A stretch of DNA of 64,000 nt from Flavobacteriales bacterium (GTDB lineage Bacteria; Bacteroidota; Bacteroidia; NS11-12g; UBA9320), in contig JACJZU010000001.1 in the NCBI GenBank assembly GCA_020635435.1, positions 744,001-808,000 on the forward strand. The letters run 5' to 3'. The notes beneath the pieces were generated by a model, which saw only the letters and a list, made by a program, of their open reading frames with translations, was not told the origin of the DNA and ran no database searches. Positions 25,081 to 34,617 of the stretch are shown in pieces. Positions within the stretch are counted from its first letter, which is position 1. The number at the start of each line of letters is the position of its first letter. A program made the position numbers and the translations under genes.

Positions 25081-25108
25081 AAAAAATGCGACCCGGTAGG
25101 ATCGCATT
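25081..25108 (-). terminator. Terminator downstream of tRNA-Val
   Basis: On the minus strand the stem AATGCGA/TCGCATT (25102-25108 with 25085-25091) is followed by a T run (A run at 25081-25086 on the + strand), 15 bases after the tRNA. Confidence 0.75.
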
Positions 25109-25122
25109 CTATCAGAGTGAAG

Positions 25123-25197
25123 TGGGCAATGACGGATTCGAACCGCCGACCCCAGCCCTGTCAAGGCTGTGCTCTAAACCAACTGAGCTAATTGCCC
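25123..25197 (-). tRNA. tRNA-Val (anticodon GAC)
   Basis: A 75-base cloverleaf on the minus strand: acceptor GGGCAAT pairs with ATTGCCC; the D arm is AGCTCAGTTGGTTTAGAGC; the anticodon stem is CAGCC/GGCTG around loop TTGACAG, giving anticodon GAC (valine, codons GUC and GUU); the T arm contains GGTTCGAATCC. The CCA end is not encoded. Confidence 0.95.
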
Positions 25198-25207
25198 GGA
25201 CCGGTGG

Positions 25208-25215
25208 CAAATGTA
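25208..25215 (-). promoter_or_regulatory. -7 element for tRNA-Val
   Basis: On the minus strand TACATTTG fits TAnnTTTG, 10 bases before the mature tRNA 5' end. On the + strand the adjoining CATATTTG (25216-25223), with TTG at 25192-25194, could serve the sugar dehydrogenase, so the two promoters would sit back to back. Confidence 0.5.
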
Positions 25216-25289
25216 CATATTTGAAAAATTATGCGGTTTCAAATCTTTCTGCCTTTTAGTGTGTTTTCGACATAGAAAATCGGAGAATC

Positions 25290-26429
25290 ATGAATAAATA
25301 CCAGCGACTCACAGGGGCTCTGCTCACCCTTTTTCTCTGCTTCAGCCTGCCCGGTTGTAAGGACGATCCGGAAGGCGAAGCCGTGATACCTGCCCCGGTT
25401 ATTGTTCCGGTTGATCTCAAATTGGACACCCTCCAAACCGGCCTCAGCCGTCCATGGTCCCTCGAATTTGTAGGCCACGACAGTATTTTGCTAACAGATC
25501 TCTCGGGCAAACTCACACTTTGGAACAATGGATCACTCACTGAAATTTCAAATGTTCCGTCGTTCGTGAACCTTGGTCAGGGCGGTCTTCTCGACGTACG
25601 CAGGCATCCCAACTTCTCTCAAAACAAACTGATCTACTTCTGCGGAAGTACGGGTACGTCCTCGGCCTTCAGCACAACACTGTTCCGAGCCCGCTTCGAT
25701 GGAAATGCATTGACCAACGTAGAACAATTATTTCAGGCAACCCCCATGAATAGTTCCGGAGCTCATTTCGGAAGTCGGATCGCCTTTGATGACGCCGGAC
25801 ATGTGTTCCTGAGTTTGGGCGAACGGAACAGTATCCAAACCGCTCAACAGCGATCCAATCACAATGGCTGTGTGGTGCGTCTTAACGACGATGGGAGCAT
25901 ACCTTCCGACAATCCATTCGTTTCCGAACCGGGCGCCATGCCCGAGATCTGGACATACGGCCATCGGAATGTTCAGGGAATGGCTGTAGAACCTTCCTCC
26001 GGGGCCATCTGGACCCACGAGCACGGACCGAAGGGCGGCGACGAGATCAATATCCTGGAAAAGGGCGCAAACTATGGTTGGCCTTTAGCGAGCTTCGGCG
26101 TGAATTACAATGGTTCAGAGATCACAAAGGACACTTTCGTCGAGGGTACGGTTCTTCCGATCCATTACTGGGTTCCATCAATTGCACCCTGCGGAATGGA
26201 CTTTTATACTTCCGACAGTATTCCTCAATGGAAAGGCGATCTGTTCATCGGTGCTCTTGCCGGTCAACACCTGAACCGACTTTCTTTCTCAGGAAACAGT
26301 GTGGTGAACGAAGAGCGCTTACTTCAAGGTTTCGGGCGATTTAGGGCAGTTCGTCAGGGACCGGATGGCTACCTGTACTTCCTCACCGAACAGCCGGGCA
26401 TGTTGTTGCGATTTCGCCCATCCAATTGA
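25290..26429 (+). CDS. PQQ-dependent sugar dehydrogenase (soluble aldose dehydrogenase family), lipoprotein
   Basis: A 379-aa exported lipoprotein (lipobox SLPGC). It is a six-bladed quinoprotein of the glucose/sorbosone dehydrogenase family: GQGGLLDVRRHPNF, SRIAFDDAGHVFLSLGER, NGCVVRLNDDGSIPSDNPF, YGHRNVQGMAVEPSSG, THEHGPKGGDEINILEKG and ANYGWPLASFG. It oxidises aldose sugars in the periplasm with PQQ. No PQQ synthesis genes are visible, so the cofactor may be taken up. Related to E. coli YliI (Asd). Confidence 0.88.
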   Translation: MNKYQRLTGALLTLFLCFSLPGCKDDPEGEAVIPAPVIVPVDLKLDTLQTGLSRPWSLEFVGHDSILLTDLSGKLTLWNNGSLTEISNVPSFVNLGQGGLLDVRRHPNFSQNKLIYFCGSTGTSSAFSTTLFRARFDGNALTNVEQLFQATPMNSSGAHFGSRIAFDDAGHVFLSLGERNSIQTAQQRSNHNGCVVRLNDDGSIPSDNPFVSEPGAMPEIWTYGHRNVQGMAVEPSSGAIWTHEHGPKGGDEINILEKGANYGWPLASFGVNYNGSEITKDTFVEGTVLPIHYWVPSIAPCGMDFYTSDSIPQWKGDLFIGALAGQHLNRLSFSGNSVVNEERLLQGFGRFRAVRQGPDGYLYFLTEQPGMLLRFRPSN

Positions 26430-26462
26430 CCGATCGCTGTTAACCTGATTTAATACTCCGCG

Positions 26463-28718
26463 TTGAAAGGTGCTACTTCATCCCAAAACTCCATCCGCAA
26501 CCTTGCGCGGCTGACCATAGTGCTCATCGCTCTGCTTACACTTCTTTTCGGGTGGAAAGCAAGTCGCATTGGATTTTCATACGATTTTGAGGCCTTCTTC
26601 CCGCAAAACAGAGAAGTTGAAGCGTATGAAGGTTTCAAAGATTCATTTCTGACCAAAATTGAGCCTATTTGGATCGGAATTGAATTGGATGGCGGTCTTT
26701 TCGGGAATGGTAATTTGGAGAAGATCAGCGCATTGACCCGCGAACTACGCTCCGATACATTGATTCGCCGCATTCAGTCCGTTACCACCCTCAAGATTCC
26801 CATCTCCACAGGTATCGGGGTCATTTTTGAACCCTATGTGCATCCGGGAAAAAGTGACCTTTACTCCTCCGATTCGATCCGACTTGTTAATTCTCCTTTG
26901 ATCCGGCGGTCGTTTGTTTCGGATGATCTCGGGCATACCGCCATACTTATTCAGACCGACTACGAACTCGACAAGGCGTCCACGGATTCGCTTGGGTCGC
27001 GTATAAAACAGGCCGTAGCTTCGTATGACTTTCCCAAAACGCATGTGGTTGGCCGTTTAATTGATCAGTCTCAAATTGTCGATAAATTACTCGGAGAAAC
27101 CATTCTCTTCCTCATCTTATCTGCCCTCGTGGTGTGCTTTGCTCTGGCGTATATATACCGCACTTTCTGGGCTGTTTTCGTTCCGTTAGTGGTTGTCTCC
27201 TTTTCGGCGGTATGGCTGATCGGTACGATGTCATTCCTAGGGAAGGATATTGATGTGCTCATGACTCTGGCCCCTACCATTTTGTTCATTGTAGGTGTTT
27301 CCGACATCATTCATTTCCTTACGCGCTATCTCGAGGAATTCCGAAGAAGCGGGGAAAAGATCTCTTCAATCCGCAAAGCCTTCAGGGAAGTAGGTATGGC
27401 TACACTTATCACTTCCTTGACCACCGCAATTGGGTTTCTGTCTTTGCTCACCTCTCCGATACAACCGGTGCGCAGCTTTGGCGTTTTCATAAGCATTGGT
27501 GTTATGATCGCCTATTTTCTTGCCTTCACACTATTACCTGCGGTATTGATCCTCACGCCTGACAGCATCTTCGGAAAGAGTCACCGCACCGTGAGCAGTC
27601 AAAAGAATCTGCACTTACTATTTGGTTGGGTACTGAGGAACCGACGCATCATTTTGATCGCACATGGACTTGTTTTCATCGTTTCCATCGCGATGGTGCG
27701 CAGTATTCGCAGCGATCAATTCCTTACGGAAGAACTTCCTAAAAATCACCCGTTAACGGAGGCATTTGACTATATGGAGACCCATTTTAGTGGGGTTCGT
27801 GCCATTGAGGTTGCCATTCAGTGCGCGGAAGGCCGCAAACTGACCGATCTGGATCTTGTAAAACAGATCGATGCGATAGAGAATTATCTGCGCGTCGAAT
27901 ATGGTGCAGGGGCACTTATCAGTCCGGCTACAAACTGGAAACTTTCCAATCAAATAGCCACGGGTGGTGAAGCCGAAGCATTTCGTATTCCGGGGAATGC
28001 ACTCGAACGGAGTATGGCCCTGCCCATCTATAGACGCATTGCCGCTAGCAGTGAGCGTCGATTGGTATTGAACAGTGATGACCGGGTCGGGCGCATAGGT
28101 GGGCAGATGCAGGATATTGGTGGCTATGCTTTCCTTCAGAAACAAAGTGCCTTCGAGGCATTTTGTGCTGCGAATGCTCCGGATCTTGAGGTGGAAATGA
28201 CCGGGTTACCATATTTACTGAATCTCAATAACGCACAGATCAGTAGGAGCATGCTTCAAGGAATAGCTCTGGCCTTTATGATCGTAAGTATCCTGATGGC
28301 TCTGCTATACAGAGATGTTCTTATGGTTCTCATTGCCCTCCTACCCAACATACTTCCACTTCTGCTGGTAGGTTTGGTGATGGTTCTACTTGGTATCGAT
28401 TTGAATGTGAGTACTTCCCTCCTCTTTACAGTAGTTTTCGGTATTGCCGTTGACGATACCATACATGTTCTCTCCAAACTTAAGATCGAGATGAATAAAG
28501 GTAAAAGCAGGAACTATGCGCTGAAACGTGCCATGATCTCAACCGGCCAGGCATTGGTGATGACCTCAATCATCTTGTGCGCAGGTTTTATCTCACTCGT
28601 ATTCTCCGAGTTCAATAGCAGTTACCTGTTCGGCTTATTGGTGAGTATTGGGCTTGTTTTTGCATTGCTCACCGATCTGTTGCTGTTACCTGCCCTCCTG
28701 TTGTACTGGAAAAGATAG
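26463..28718 (+). CDS. RND/MMPL-family membrane exporter
   Basis: A 751-aa protein with two repeated halves, each with one membrane helix, a periplasmic domain and a block of five helices. The helix motifs VSDIIHFLTRYLEEFRRSG and GIAVDDTIHVLSKLKIEMNKG are typical of the sterol-sensing-like MMPL group. Substrates of relatives are lipids or hopanoids; here unknown. The frame has no ATG near the beginning, and a stop lies 12 bases upstream of the TTG at 26463, so TTG is the likely start. It follows the sugar dehydrogenase by 33 bases. Confidence 0.85.
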   Translation: MKGATSSQNSIRNLARLTIVLIALLTLLFGWKASRIGFSYDFEAFFPQNREVEAYEGFKDSFLTKIEPIWIGIELDGGLFGNGNLEKISALTRELRSDTLIRRIQSVTTLKIPISTGIGVIFEPYVHPGKSDLYSSDSIRLVNSPLIRRSFVSDDLGHTAILIQTDYELDKASTDSLGSRIKQAVASYDFPKTHVVGRLIDQSQIVDKLLGETILFLILSALVVCFALAYIYRTFWAVFVPLVVVSFSAVWLIGTMSFLGKDIDVLMTLAPTILFIVGVSDIIHFLTRYLEEFRRSGEKISSIRKAFREVGMATLITSLTTAIGFLSLLTSPIQPVRSFGVFISIGVMIAYFLAFTLLPAVLILTPDSIFGKSHRTVSSQKNLHLLFGWVLRNRRIILIAHGLVFIVSIAMVRSIRSDQFLTEELPKNHPLTEAFDYMETHFSGVRAIEVAIQCAEGRKLTDLDLVKQIDAIENYLRVEYGAGALISPATNWKLSNQIATGGEAEAFRIPGNALERSMALPIYRRIAASSERRLVLNSDDRVGRIGGQMQDIGGYAFLQKQSAFEAFCAANAPDLEVEMTGLPYLLNLNNAQISRSMLQGIALAFMIVSILMALLYRDVLMVLIALLPNILPLLLVGLVMVLLGIDLNVSTSLLFTVVFGIAVDDTIHVLSKLKIEMNKGKSRNYALKRAMISTGQALVMTSIILCAGFISLVFSEFNSSYLFGLLVSIGLVFALLTDLLLLPALLLYWKR

Positions 28719-28757
28719 CAATCTACCTGAATTCTTATCTTTACGGCGAGTATCAAT

Positions 28758-30146
28758 ATGTCCCGAGCACCCTGGATCATTCACGAACATTCCGGATTCC
28801 GCATGGCCTGGGATCTTATGGTCTTCATTGCCATAATCATCGGGACGCTGGTCGTACCATTCAATCTTGCTTTTGATCATAGTCTTCGTGCATCGAGCAC
28901 CTCCCTAATTTTAACAATCGATGCGCTCCTATTGATCGATATATTTCTCAATTTCAGGACCACAGCCACCGTCCGGGGGATCACTTACCACGACCTGAGA
29001 TCCATACGCAAACACTACGTTCGCACAACCTTTCCTTTCGATCTTCTCGGGAATATTCCGTTTGAATTATTGTTCTTCTGGTCGGATGCCATTGTGCTCA
29101 ATGAGCCGGTGGTATTAGTGGTTCGCTGCCTGTCTTTTTTCAGGTTATACCGACTGAATGTACTATTCAAGCGGTGGAAACGCGTCAGCAGACTGAAGAT
29201 CGGTTATATGCGCATTGCGAATTTCTTCGTGATGATCTCCATATTTACGCATGTGTTGGCTTGTGGATGGTACTATACCGCCTATAAAGCAGGCTTCCCG
29301 GAGGATTCATGGATCGTGCGGGCAGGGGTAGATACTAATAACCGGGAAGAGGCCTATATCCATTCGCTGTACTGGACAGTTACAACCGTTACAACCATAG
29401 GCTACGGAGATATAACTCCAAAACGTACGGTGGAGTTGGTGTTTGTGATCGTTGTAATGCTTCTTGGGGCGTCGATGTACGCATATATCATTGGTAACAT
29501 CGCTTCGCTGGTGAGTAATATTGATGCAGTCCGTTCCAGATTCTACAGCAAGGTGGACATGTTGAATTCGTCGCTCATCGCAAAAGGGACCCCGACTGAT
29601 ATTGTGAATGAACTCAATGCCTATCAGGATTATGTTTGGGCGCGACATGGCGGTCATGTGGCTGAGAATCTTCTTGAAGATCTGCCCAGACCTATGAGGT
29701 CCAGACTGATGGCCCACCTGGCAAGTGATCTGATGGAAAAGATCCCTCTGTTTCAATTGTGTTCAGAGGAACTTCGGGAGGAATTGCTGGCTTCTTTACA
29801 AAGCACCACCTATCCTCCCGGATATCACATAGTCCGGGAAAACACCTATGGCAAGTATATTTACTTTCTTTCGGTAGGTAACATTGAGATAAGGAAAGAA
29901 TCTGAAGGTGTTTCCATGGGTTTTCTCGAATCCGGCGACCATTTTGGTTTCATGTCCTTCATCCTTCACGAGAAAAGTACAGTTTCACTTATTACACGCT
30001 CCTTTTGCGACTTGTTCGTTCTGAATTATGAAGATTACGACCGACTGAAAGAGCTGTACCCCGATTTTCAGCACTTGTTGAAGGAGGCCTCCTCGGAAAA
30101 GATCCAACGCTCCGCCGAGTGGTTACTCGAAGGCGTGATCATCTAA
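28758..30146 (+). CDS. Voltage-gated-like potassium channel with degenerate cyclic-nucleotide-binding domain
   Basis: A 462-aa six-helix channel of the HCN/EAG type. The S4 region has spaced basic residues (RCLSFFRLYRLNVLFKRWKR), the pore helix ends in the K+ selectivity filter TTIGYGD (residues 213-218), and a C-linker (DLPRPMRSRLMAHL) leads to a cyclic-nucleotide-binding fold (about 330-450). In that fold the phosphate-binding cassette reads GDHFGFMSFILHEKSTVS: the usual Glu of FGE and the Arg that binds the phosphate are both missing. As in eukaryotic EAG channels, the domain may not bind cAMP. It lies 39 bases after the RND gene. Confidence 0.88.
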   Translation: MSRAPWIIHEHSGFRMAWDLMVFIAIIIGTLVVPFNLAFDHSLRASSTSLILTIDALLLIDIFLNFRTTATVRGITYHDLRSIRKHYVRTTFPFDLLGNIPFELLFFWSDAIVLNEPVVLVVRCLSFFRLYRLNVLFKRWKRVSRLKIGYMRIANFFVMISIFTHVLACGWYYTAYKAGFPEDSWIVRAGVDTNNREEAYIHSLYWTVTTVTTIGYGDITPKRTVELVFVIVVMLLGASMYAYIIGNIASLVSNIDAVRSRFYSKVDMLNSSLIAKGTPTDIVNELNAYQDYVWARHGGHVAENLLEDLPRPMRSRLMAHLASDLMEKIPLFQLCSEELREELLASLQSTTYPPGYHIVRENTYGKYIYFLSVGNIEIRKESEGVSMGFLESGDHFGFMSFILHEKSTVSLITRSFCDLFVLNYEDYDRLKELYPDFQHLLKEASSEKIQRSAEWLLEGVII

Positions 30147-30162
30147 TCGAGTAATTAACAAT

Positions 30163-30501
30163 TTAAGCGTTCAAGGCCTGAATGGCATCGGCTCTGTCCG
30201 GTCGCACATCGAGAATCGTCGAGAATCCGGAAATGTCGAGTATTTCCTTCACCACTGAATTGGGACCGGCGAGTTTTACCGCACCTCCGTTCGCTGTGAT
30301 CTTTTTAGCAGTTGCGAGAAAAATTCTCAGTCCGGCACTACTCACGTAGTCTGTTTCAGACAGATCGATCACCATTTTGCGTGTCCCCTCTTCCAGCAAA
30401 TTGGAGATCTTGGCTTCTACGGGGGGCGAAGTATTCGTATCCAAATTCCCGCTTAAATGGACTATCGAAACCCCTTGTTCCTCATATATATCCACATTCA
30501 T
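30163..30501 (-). CDS. STAS-domain anti-sigma-factor antagonist (SpoIIAA/RsbV-like)
   Basis: A 112-aa single STAS domain. The phosphorylatable serine is in TDYVSSAGLRIFLATAK, the canonical site. In partner switching the unphosphorylated form captures the kinase and frees its target. It sits 49 bases downstream of, and on the same strand as, a phosphatase/kinase fusion, so the two very likely form a pair. No sigma factor or other target is in the window. Confidence 0.9.
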   Translation of the reverse strand: MNVDIYEEQGVSIVHLSGNLDTNTSPPVEAKISNLLEEGTRKMVIDLSETDYVSSAGLRIFLATAKKITANGGAVKLAGPNSVVKEILDISGFSTILDVRPDRADAIQALNA

Positions 30502-30550
30502 AATCCGATCATTCGTGTTTTAAAAGCCTGCAAAGTAAACATTAGCTGGA

Positions 30551-33500
30551 TCAGTCTTCCATTACATCGAATTTAACCAATGTGACCACGTTCTTCCCGA
30601 TGAGCCGTTTGTAATTGTATTCATCCATGAGATTTTTAACTAAATGGATACCCAATCCTCCTATTTCACGCTCATCCATTGAGAGATTCACATCGGGTGG
30701 ATCCTTTTGGAATGGGTTGAATGGCTTGCCATCATCCTCTATGGTGAGTACCAGTTTATTCGTGTGCAGGTCTACACGAATGCTGATGAGATGTTCGAGT
30801 TCATCCTCAAAGGCATAGTCGATCACATTGGTGAGCAACTCATCAAACACTACGCGGATCTTATCGCAGATATCCTTTTTTATCCGGGTTCGATCACAGA
30901 ATTCCGTAAATCGCGATTCTATGGTCTTGAGGTCATCTCGGGTATTTTTGATCTTCAGACCAAATGATTCGTGCAACTCCTTATGTGTACCACCAACGTA
31001 ACGAATGCATAATGCTGTTATATCGTCGAAACGCTCGTAGCCATTTTCAAAATTAAATACAGTTTGCATAACATCTTCAACCAATTTCTGCCCGGAGCCA
31101 CGGGCACAATCCTTTAAAACGGCCTCCAACCTGGAATCACTGTACAATTCTCCGTCCCGGTTATGCGCTTCCGGAATTCCATCGGTATAGGCGAAAATGT
31201 AGTCGTTAACTTTCAGCTGCACGCGACTCTCACCATAGGTTATCCCTTCCATTGCCGCAATAACGGGTCCGTGCAGATCAGTGAGCCTTTGCGTATTGCC
31301 CTCGCTGATCAAGTAGGTCGGGTTATGGCCGGCGTTGCAATACATCAGCTCTCCTGTTCTTGTATTCAGGATGGCAAGAAATACCGTGACAAACATGTAA
31401 TTATGGTTTTCTCTTGCCATCTCTGTGTTCACGTGGGTGAGTATACTTGCGGGGGAAAGATCATTGCTTGAGCGGGATTTTATCACCGTTTTACAGACGG
31501 CCATCATAAGTGCGGCAGGAACTCCTTTTCCCGAAACGTCGCCAACCACGAAACACAAATGTTCTTCATCAATGAAGAAGAAATCATAGAAATCTCCACC
31601 CACTTCGCGAGCCGGGATGAGATTCGCGTAGATATCAATATCAGCACGAAGTGGAAATGCCGGAAACAGGAGCGGGAGCATGCTCATCTGTATTTCCTGG
31701 GCAATATTGAGCTCGTCGGACATACGTGCATTTTGCTCTTTGATCGTCTCAAATGCACGCTCTAGCTCATTCTGCATCAAGCGATTTTCGGTAACATCTA
31801 TACTCGTTGCAATGAAGCGAATAGCATCGCCCTTGTCGTTCTTAAAGGCCTTACCCGTTTGGCGGATGTAGCGGGTTGAACCCGATGCAAGTACGATGCG
31901 ATGCTCGACGGTAAATTCCTCGTTTTGCCCAAGCGATCCACGAATCGTGTCTTCTACCTTATCCAGATCTTCCGGATGCACCATGGCCCGAAATTTCTCC
32001 ATGCTCGGCACGAATTCATCCCTTGTCAATCCCAACATGCTGTACATCTCATCCGACCAAACCATGCGATCGTGCAGTATGTCCCAATCCCATGTTCCGA
32101 TATGTCCTATGCTCTGTGCCAGCCTCAAACGATCTTCGTTTTCCTTGATCTTCCTGCGTGTTAAAACACTCTCCGTGATATCCTGAGTTACCCCGTACAT
32201 ATCTGTTGCGTCTCCACCCGGATGGCGCTTTACTTTGCCAATTGCACGTAAGTAAACGATCTGTCCGTCTTTCGGACGTTTGTATGCGTAGGTTGCGTCG
32301 TAAAAAGGTTTCTTCCCTTCTACTGCCGCATTGAAACTCTGCATGGCCTGCTCAGCCAAGGTCTCATCGGCGGCCTTCAAATTGACTAACCATTCAGTTT
32401 CCAGATCATATCTAAAATCAGAACGGGGCGGATCGCCATTTATCTCGACTGTTTTTCGCGATGAATTGTAGAAACCAGATTGATCAAGCGGTACGTGCCA
32501 ATATCCTGCCTTGGTGAGATCCAGGGCGGTATCTGCCAGAAAGTTCATGCGCTCGAGCTCATCCGTGTTGAACTTCAGCTGTTCGAAGGCCTTCTCCAAT
32601 ACTCTGGATTGTTTTGCAGCCACAATCCGGCTACGTATAGAGAAAACCATAAGAACCAAAAGGAGAAATATGGACAGACCGGAGCCTGAGGCCAGAACTT
32701 TTTGATAGAATTGCTGTGGTTCAAAGGCTTCCACAATATCGATCTCGGTACACATGCCAAAACCAAATTTTTCATTCCACGACCAGATTCCCGCAACTTC
32801 CACCCCTCTGTAATCTTTGTAACCTTTGATATCGATATCAGATATGCCTTTCAGAGCACTCTTCGCCATTCGCGTTGGCTCAGATAAACCTGACTCCGTC
32901 TGATCTGCGGGTACCGCCATTCGAACATTTAATATTGCGTGCTCGGCACTTTTGATCACACCACGGTGCCTCAATAATTCGTCGAAACGACTTTCACTGA
33001 TCATCTGCCCCATTTTATTGAATGCAATGGTTTCACCCGACCTTCCCAATCGGCCGTTCTGGAGGAAATCGGTAAACGTTTTATCGGGAAGGAAAAGAAA
33101 GAACACGGCGCCATAAACGCTGTCGGCACGAACAACGGGTATTCCGATCTTGAGGAATCGGTTGAATTCATCGCTGGGCTCCCCCGTTTTGGAAGGCATT
33201 TCGAAGCTTATCTTCTTCGCACCGGATAATAGGTTTTGCAGGCTTAGGTCGTTCTCCCTGTTGAATTTTACGTCCATACTGCCTTGCTGAATCCGGCTCA
33301 TGACCAACTCTCCCTCTCGATTGGCCATCACATAACCGAAATAGGAAATGTCGTGTATGAATGTAGAGGTCAGGTAATCAAGCTCGATTTTTCGCGAGTT
33401 ATCAGCTTCAACAAGCGATCGGCTCAACAATTCTTTTGTAACATCCTGGAATTCGTAATAATCCTTGAGTTCGTTGATCTCCCTTTCGAGGCTTTCCAAC

Positions 33501-34504
33501 CAGGAGGTAACGCTCTTTCGGGTTGTGGCGTGTACGGTTCGAAGCGACTCGGACAGGCCAGCCTCCGTTTTCTGTACAACTTCCGTTGCTGCAAAAAAAT
33601 TGAACAGCACGATTCCCAGGCAAACAACTCCCGTGGCAAGGAGCAGGGTCCAATTATTCCTGATCTCGGAAAACAGACCATGACTTCTTGCCGAATCTTC
33701 GAATTCAGTTTGGCCCCGATGCAAGCGCGCAAAACGGAAAAGCTGCGCAGCTGCTATTCCCATAACCAAACAGGCAAAACCGATGATCGCAAAAAGAATG
33801 ATGAACAAGGTTCTGTTTTGTGATTCACGGGTGTTAATGCGCCTTTGAAGATCATTTCGCACCACTTTCCGGAATTCGTCTATGGGAGCCATGATCTCAG
33901 ATTTCGACCTGTTGTATGCGTCTCCCCCGAGGATCTTACGTGCCTTCATCGGATCCGGTGGCAAATCGACCGTGTAGGCTCCCGTCAGATCGGGAAATTT
34001 TCCGATCATAGCCTTGAAGGCCTCTTCTTCCAAAGAGATAAGTCTGTCGGAATTGCGTTTGGCCTCCTCGAAGAATTCCATCTGATCTTCACTTGCTCCA
34101 GCGGATCGAAGCAGATCGATCAATGAAATGGGGGCTTCTGAGGCGCGCGGTGGATTGCCTGTGGCGAGTATATAATCCCAATAGATCCCTCCATAGTCTA
34201 TCGGTCTGGGAGCCAGACCATCACGGATGGCTACGATCTCACGATAATGCTCGAGGTAGTTCGAGTCGCCTGTGAGCACGTAAAGCCGGGCCATACGGGT
34301 GAGGTCGTCGGAAGACTGGCGCAATTCATCGCCATACATCAGCAATTCAGCTTGTTGATCCTGAAGGTCGGCGATGTTGGAATTGTAATCTCCGATCTGT
34401 TTCACAATAAGCATACAGGTTACGGCCAATACGATCAACAGGCCGAACAGATAGCTCACCCTCCGAAGCAGTTTGGAAGAAGACTCGCTCAGTTCTACAG
34501 ACAT
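30551..34504 (-). CDS. Membrane sensor with two PAS domains, PP2C (SpoIIE) phosphatase and RsbW-like kinase
   Basis: A 1317-aa multidomain signalling protein. Order: membrane helix (about 17-35); periplasmic helical region including TRMARLYVLTGDSNYLEHYR; helices at about 230-258 and 280-303; a Cache-like sensor (about 310-600); helix (about 605-625); PAS (about 650-770); PAS-PAC (about 790-910, SIGHIGTWDWDI); coiled linker; PP2C phosphatase (about 930-1145, with GGDFYDFF and VGDVSGKGVPAAL); HATPase (about 1175-1317, with DELLTNVIDYAFEDE and GGLGIHLVKNL). It joins the RsbU-type phosphatase and RsbW-type kinase of a partner-switching system in one chain. The likely substrate is the adjacent STAS protein. 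Confidence 0.9.
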   Translation of the reverse strand: MSVELSESSSKLLRRVSYLFGLLIVLAVTCMLIVKQIGDYNSNIADLQDQQAELLMYGDELRQSSDDLTRMARLYVLTGDSNYLEHYREIVAIRDGLAPRPIDYGGIYWDYILATGNPPRASEAPISLIDLLRSAGASEDQMEFFEEAKRNSDRLISLEEEAFKAMIGKFPDLTGAYTVDLPPDPMKARKILGGDAYNRSKSEIMAPIDEFRKVVRNDLQRRINTRESQNRTLFIILFAIIGFACLVMGIAAAQLFRFARLHRGQTEFEDSARSHGLFSEIRNNWTLLLATGVVCLGIVLFNFFAATEVVQKTEAGLSESLRTVHATTRKSVTSWLESLEREINELKDYYEFQDVTKELLSRSLVEADNSRKIELDYLTSTFIHDISYFGYVMANREGELVMSRIQQGSMDVKFNRENDLSLQNLLSGAKKISFEMPSKTGEPSDEFNRFLKIGIPVVRADSVYGAVFFLFLPDKTFTDFLQNGRLGRSGETIAFNKMGQMISESRFDELLRHRGVIKSAEHAILNVRMAVPADQTESGLSEPTRMAKSALKGISDIDIKGYKDYRGVEVAGIWSWNEKFGFGMCTEIDIVEAFEPQQFYQKVLASGSGLSIFLLLVLMVFSIRSRIVAAKQSRVLEKAFEQLKFNTDELERMNFLADTALDLTKAGYWHVPLDQSGFYNSSRKTVEINGDPPRSDFRYDLETEWLVNLKAADETLAEQAMQSFNAAVEGKKPFYDATYAYKRPKDGQIVYLRAIGKVKRHPGGDATDMYGVTQDITESVLTRRKIKENEDRLRLAQSIGHIGTWDWDILHDRMVWSDEMYSMLGLTRDEFVPSMEKFRAMVHPEDLDKVEDTIRGSLGQNEEFTVEHRIVLASGSTRYIRQTGKAFKNDKGDAIRFIATSIDVTENRLMQNELERAFETIKEQNARMSDELNIAQEIQMSMLPLLFPAFPLRADIDIYANLIPAREVGGDFYDFFFIDEEHLCFVVGDVSGKGVPAALMMAVCKTVIKSRSSNDLSPASILTHVNTEMARENHNYMFVTVFLAILNTRTGELMYCNAGHNPTYLISEGNTQRLTDLHGPVIAAMEGITYGESRVQLKVNDYIFAYTDGIPEAHNRDGELYSDSRLEAVLKDCARGSGQKLVEDVMQTVFNFENGYERFDDITALCIRYVGGTHKELHESFGLKIKNTRDDLKTIESRFTEFCDRTRIKKDICDKIRVVFDELLTNVIDYAFEDELEHLISIRVDLHTNKLVLTIEDDGKPFNPFQKDPPDVNLSMDEREIGGLGIHLVKNLMDEYNYKRLIGKNVVTLVKFDVMED

Positions 34505-34578
34505 CGAAAAGCAAAATAGTTCATTCTTTCCGAATATGTTTTATCTCATGGAACTATGCGCCGTTCTAAATAAGCAAT

Positions 34579-34612
34579 TTTGTTCTTCCGAATCGTTCAA
34601 GGCTTAAATTTG
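34579..34612 (+). promoter_or_regulatory. Promoter for the bestrophin gene
   Basis: TTTG at 34579-34582, 22 bases, then TAAATTTG at 34605-34612 (exact TAnnTTTG). Transcription would start near 34616-34619, practically at the GTG start codon at 34618, implying a leaderless or near-leaderless mRNA. Confidence 0.55.
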
Positions 34613-34617
34613 GCTTT

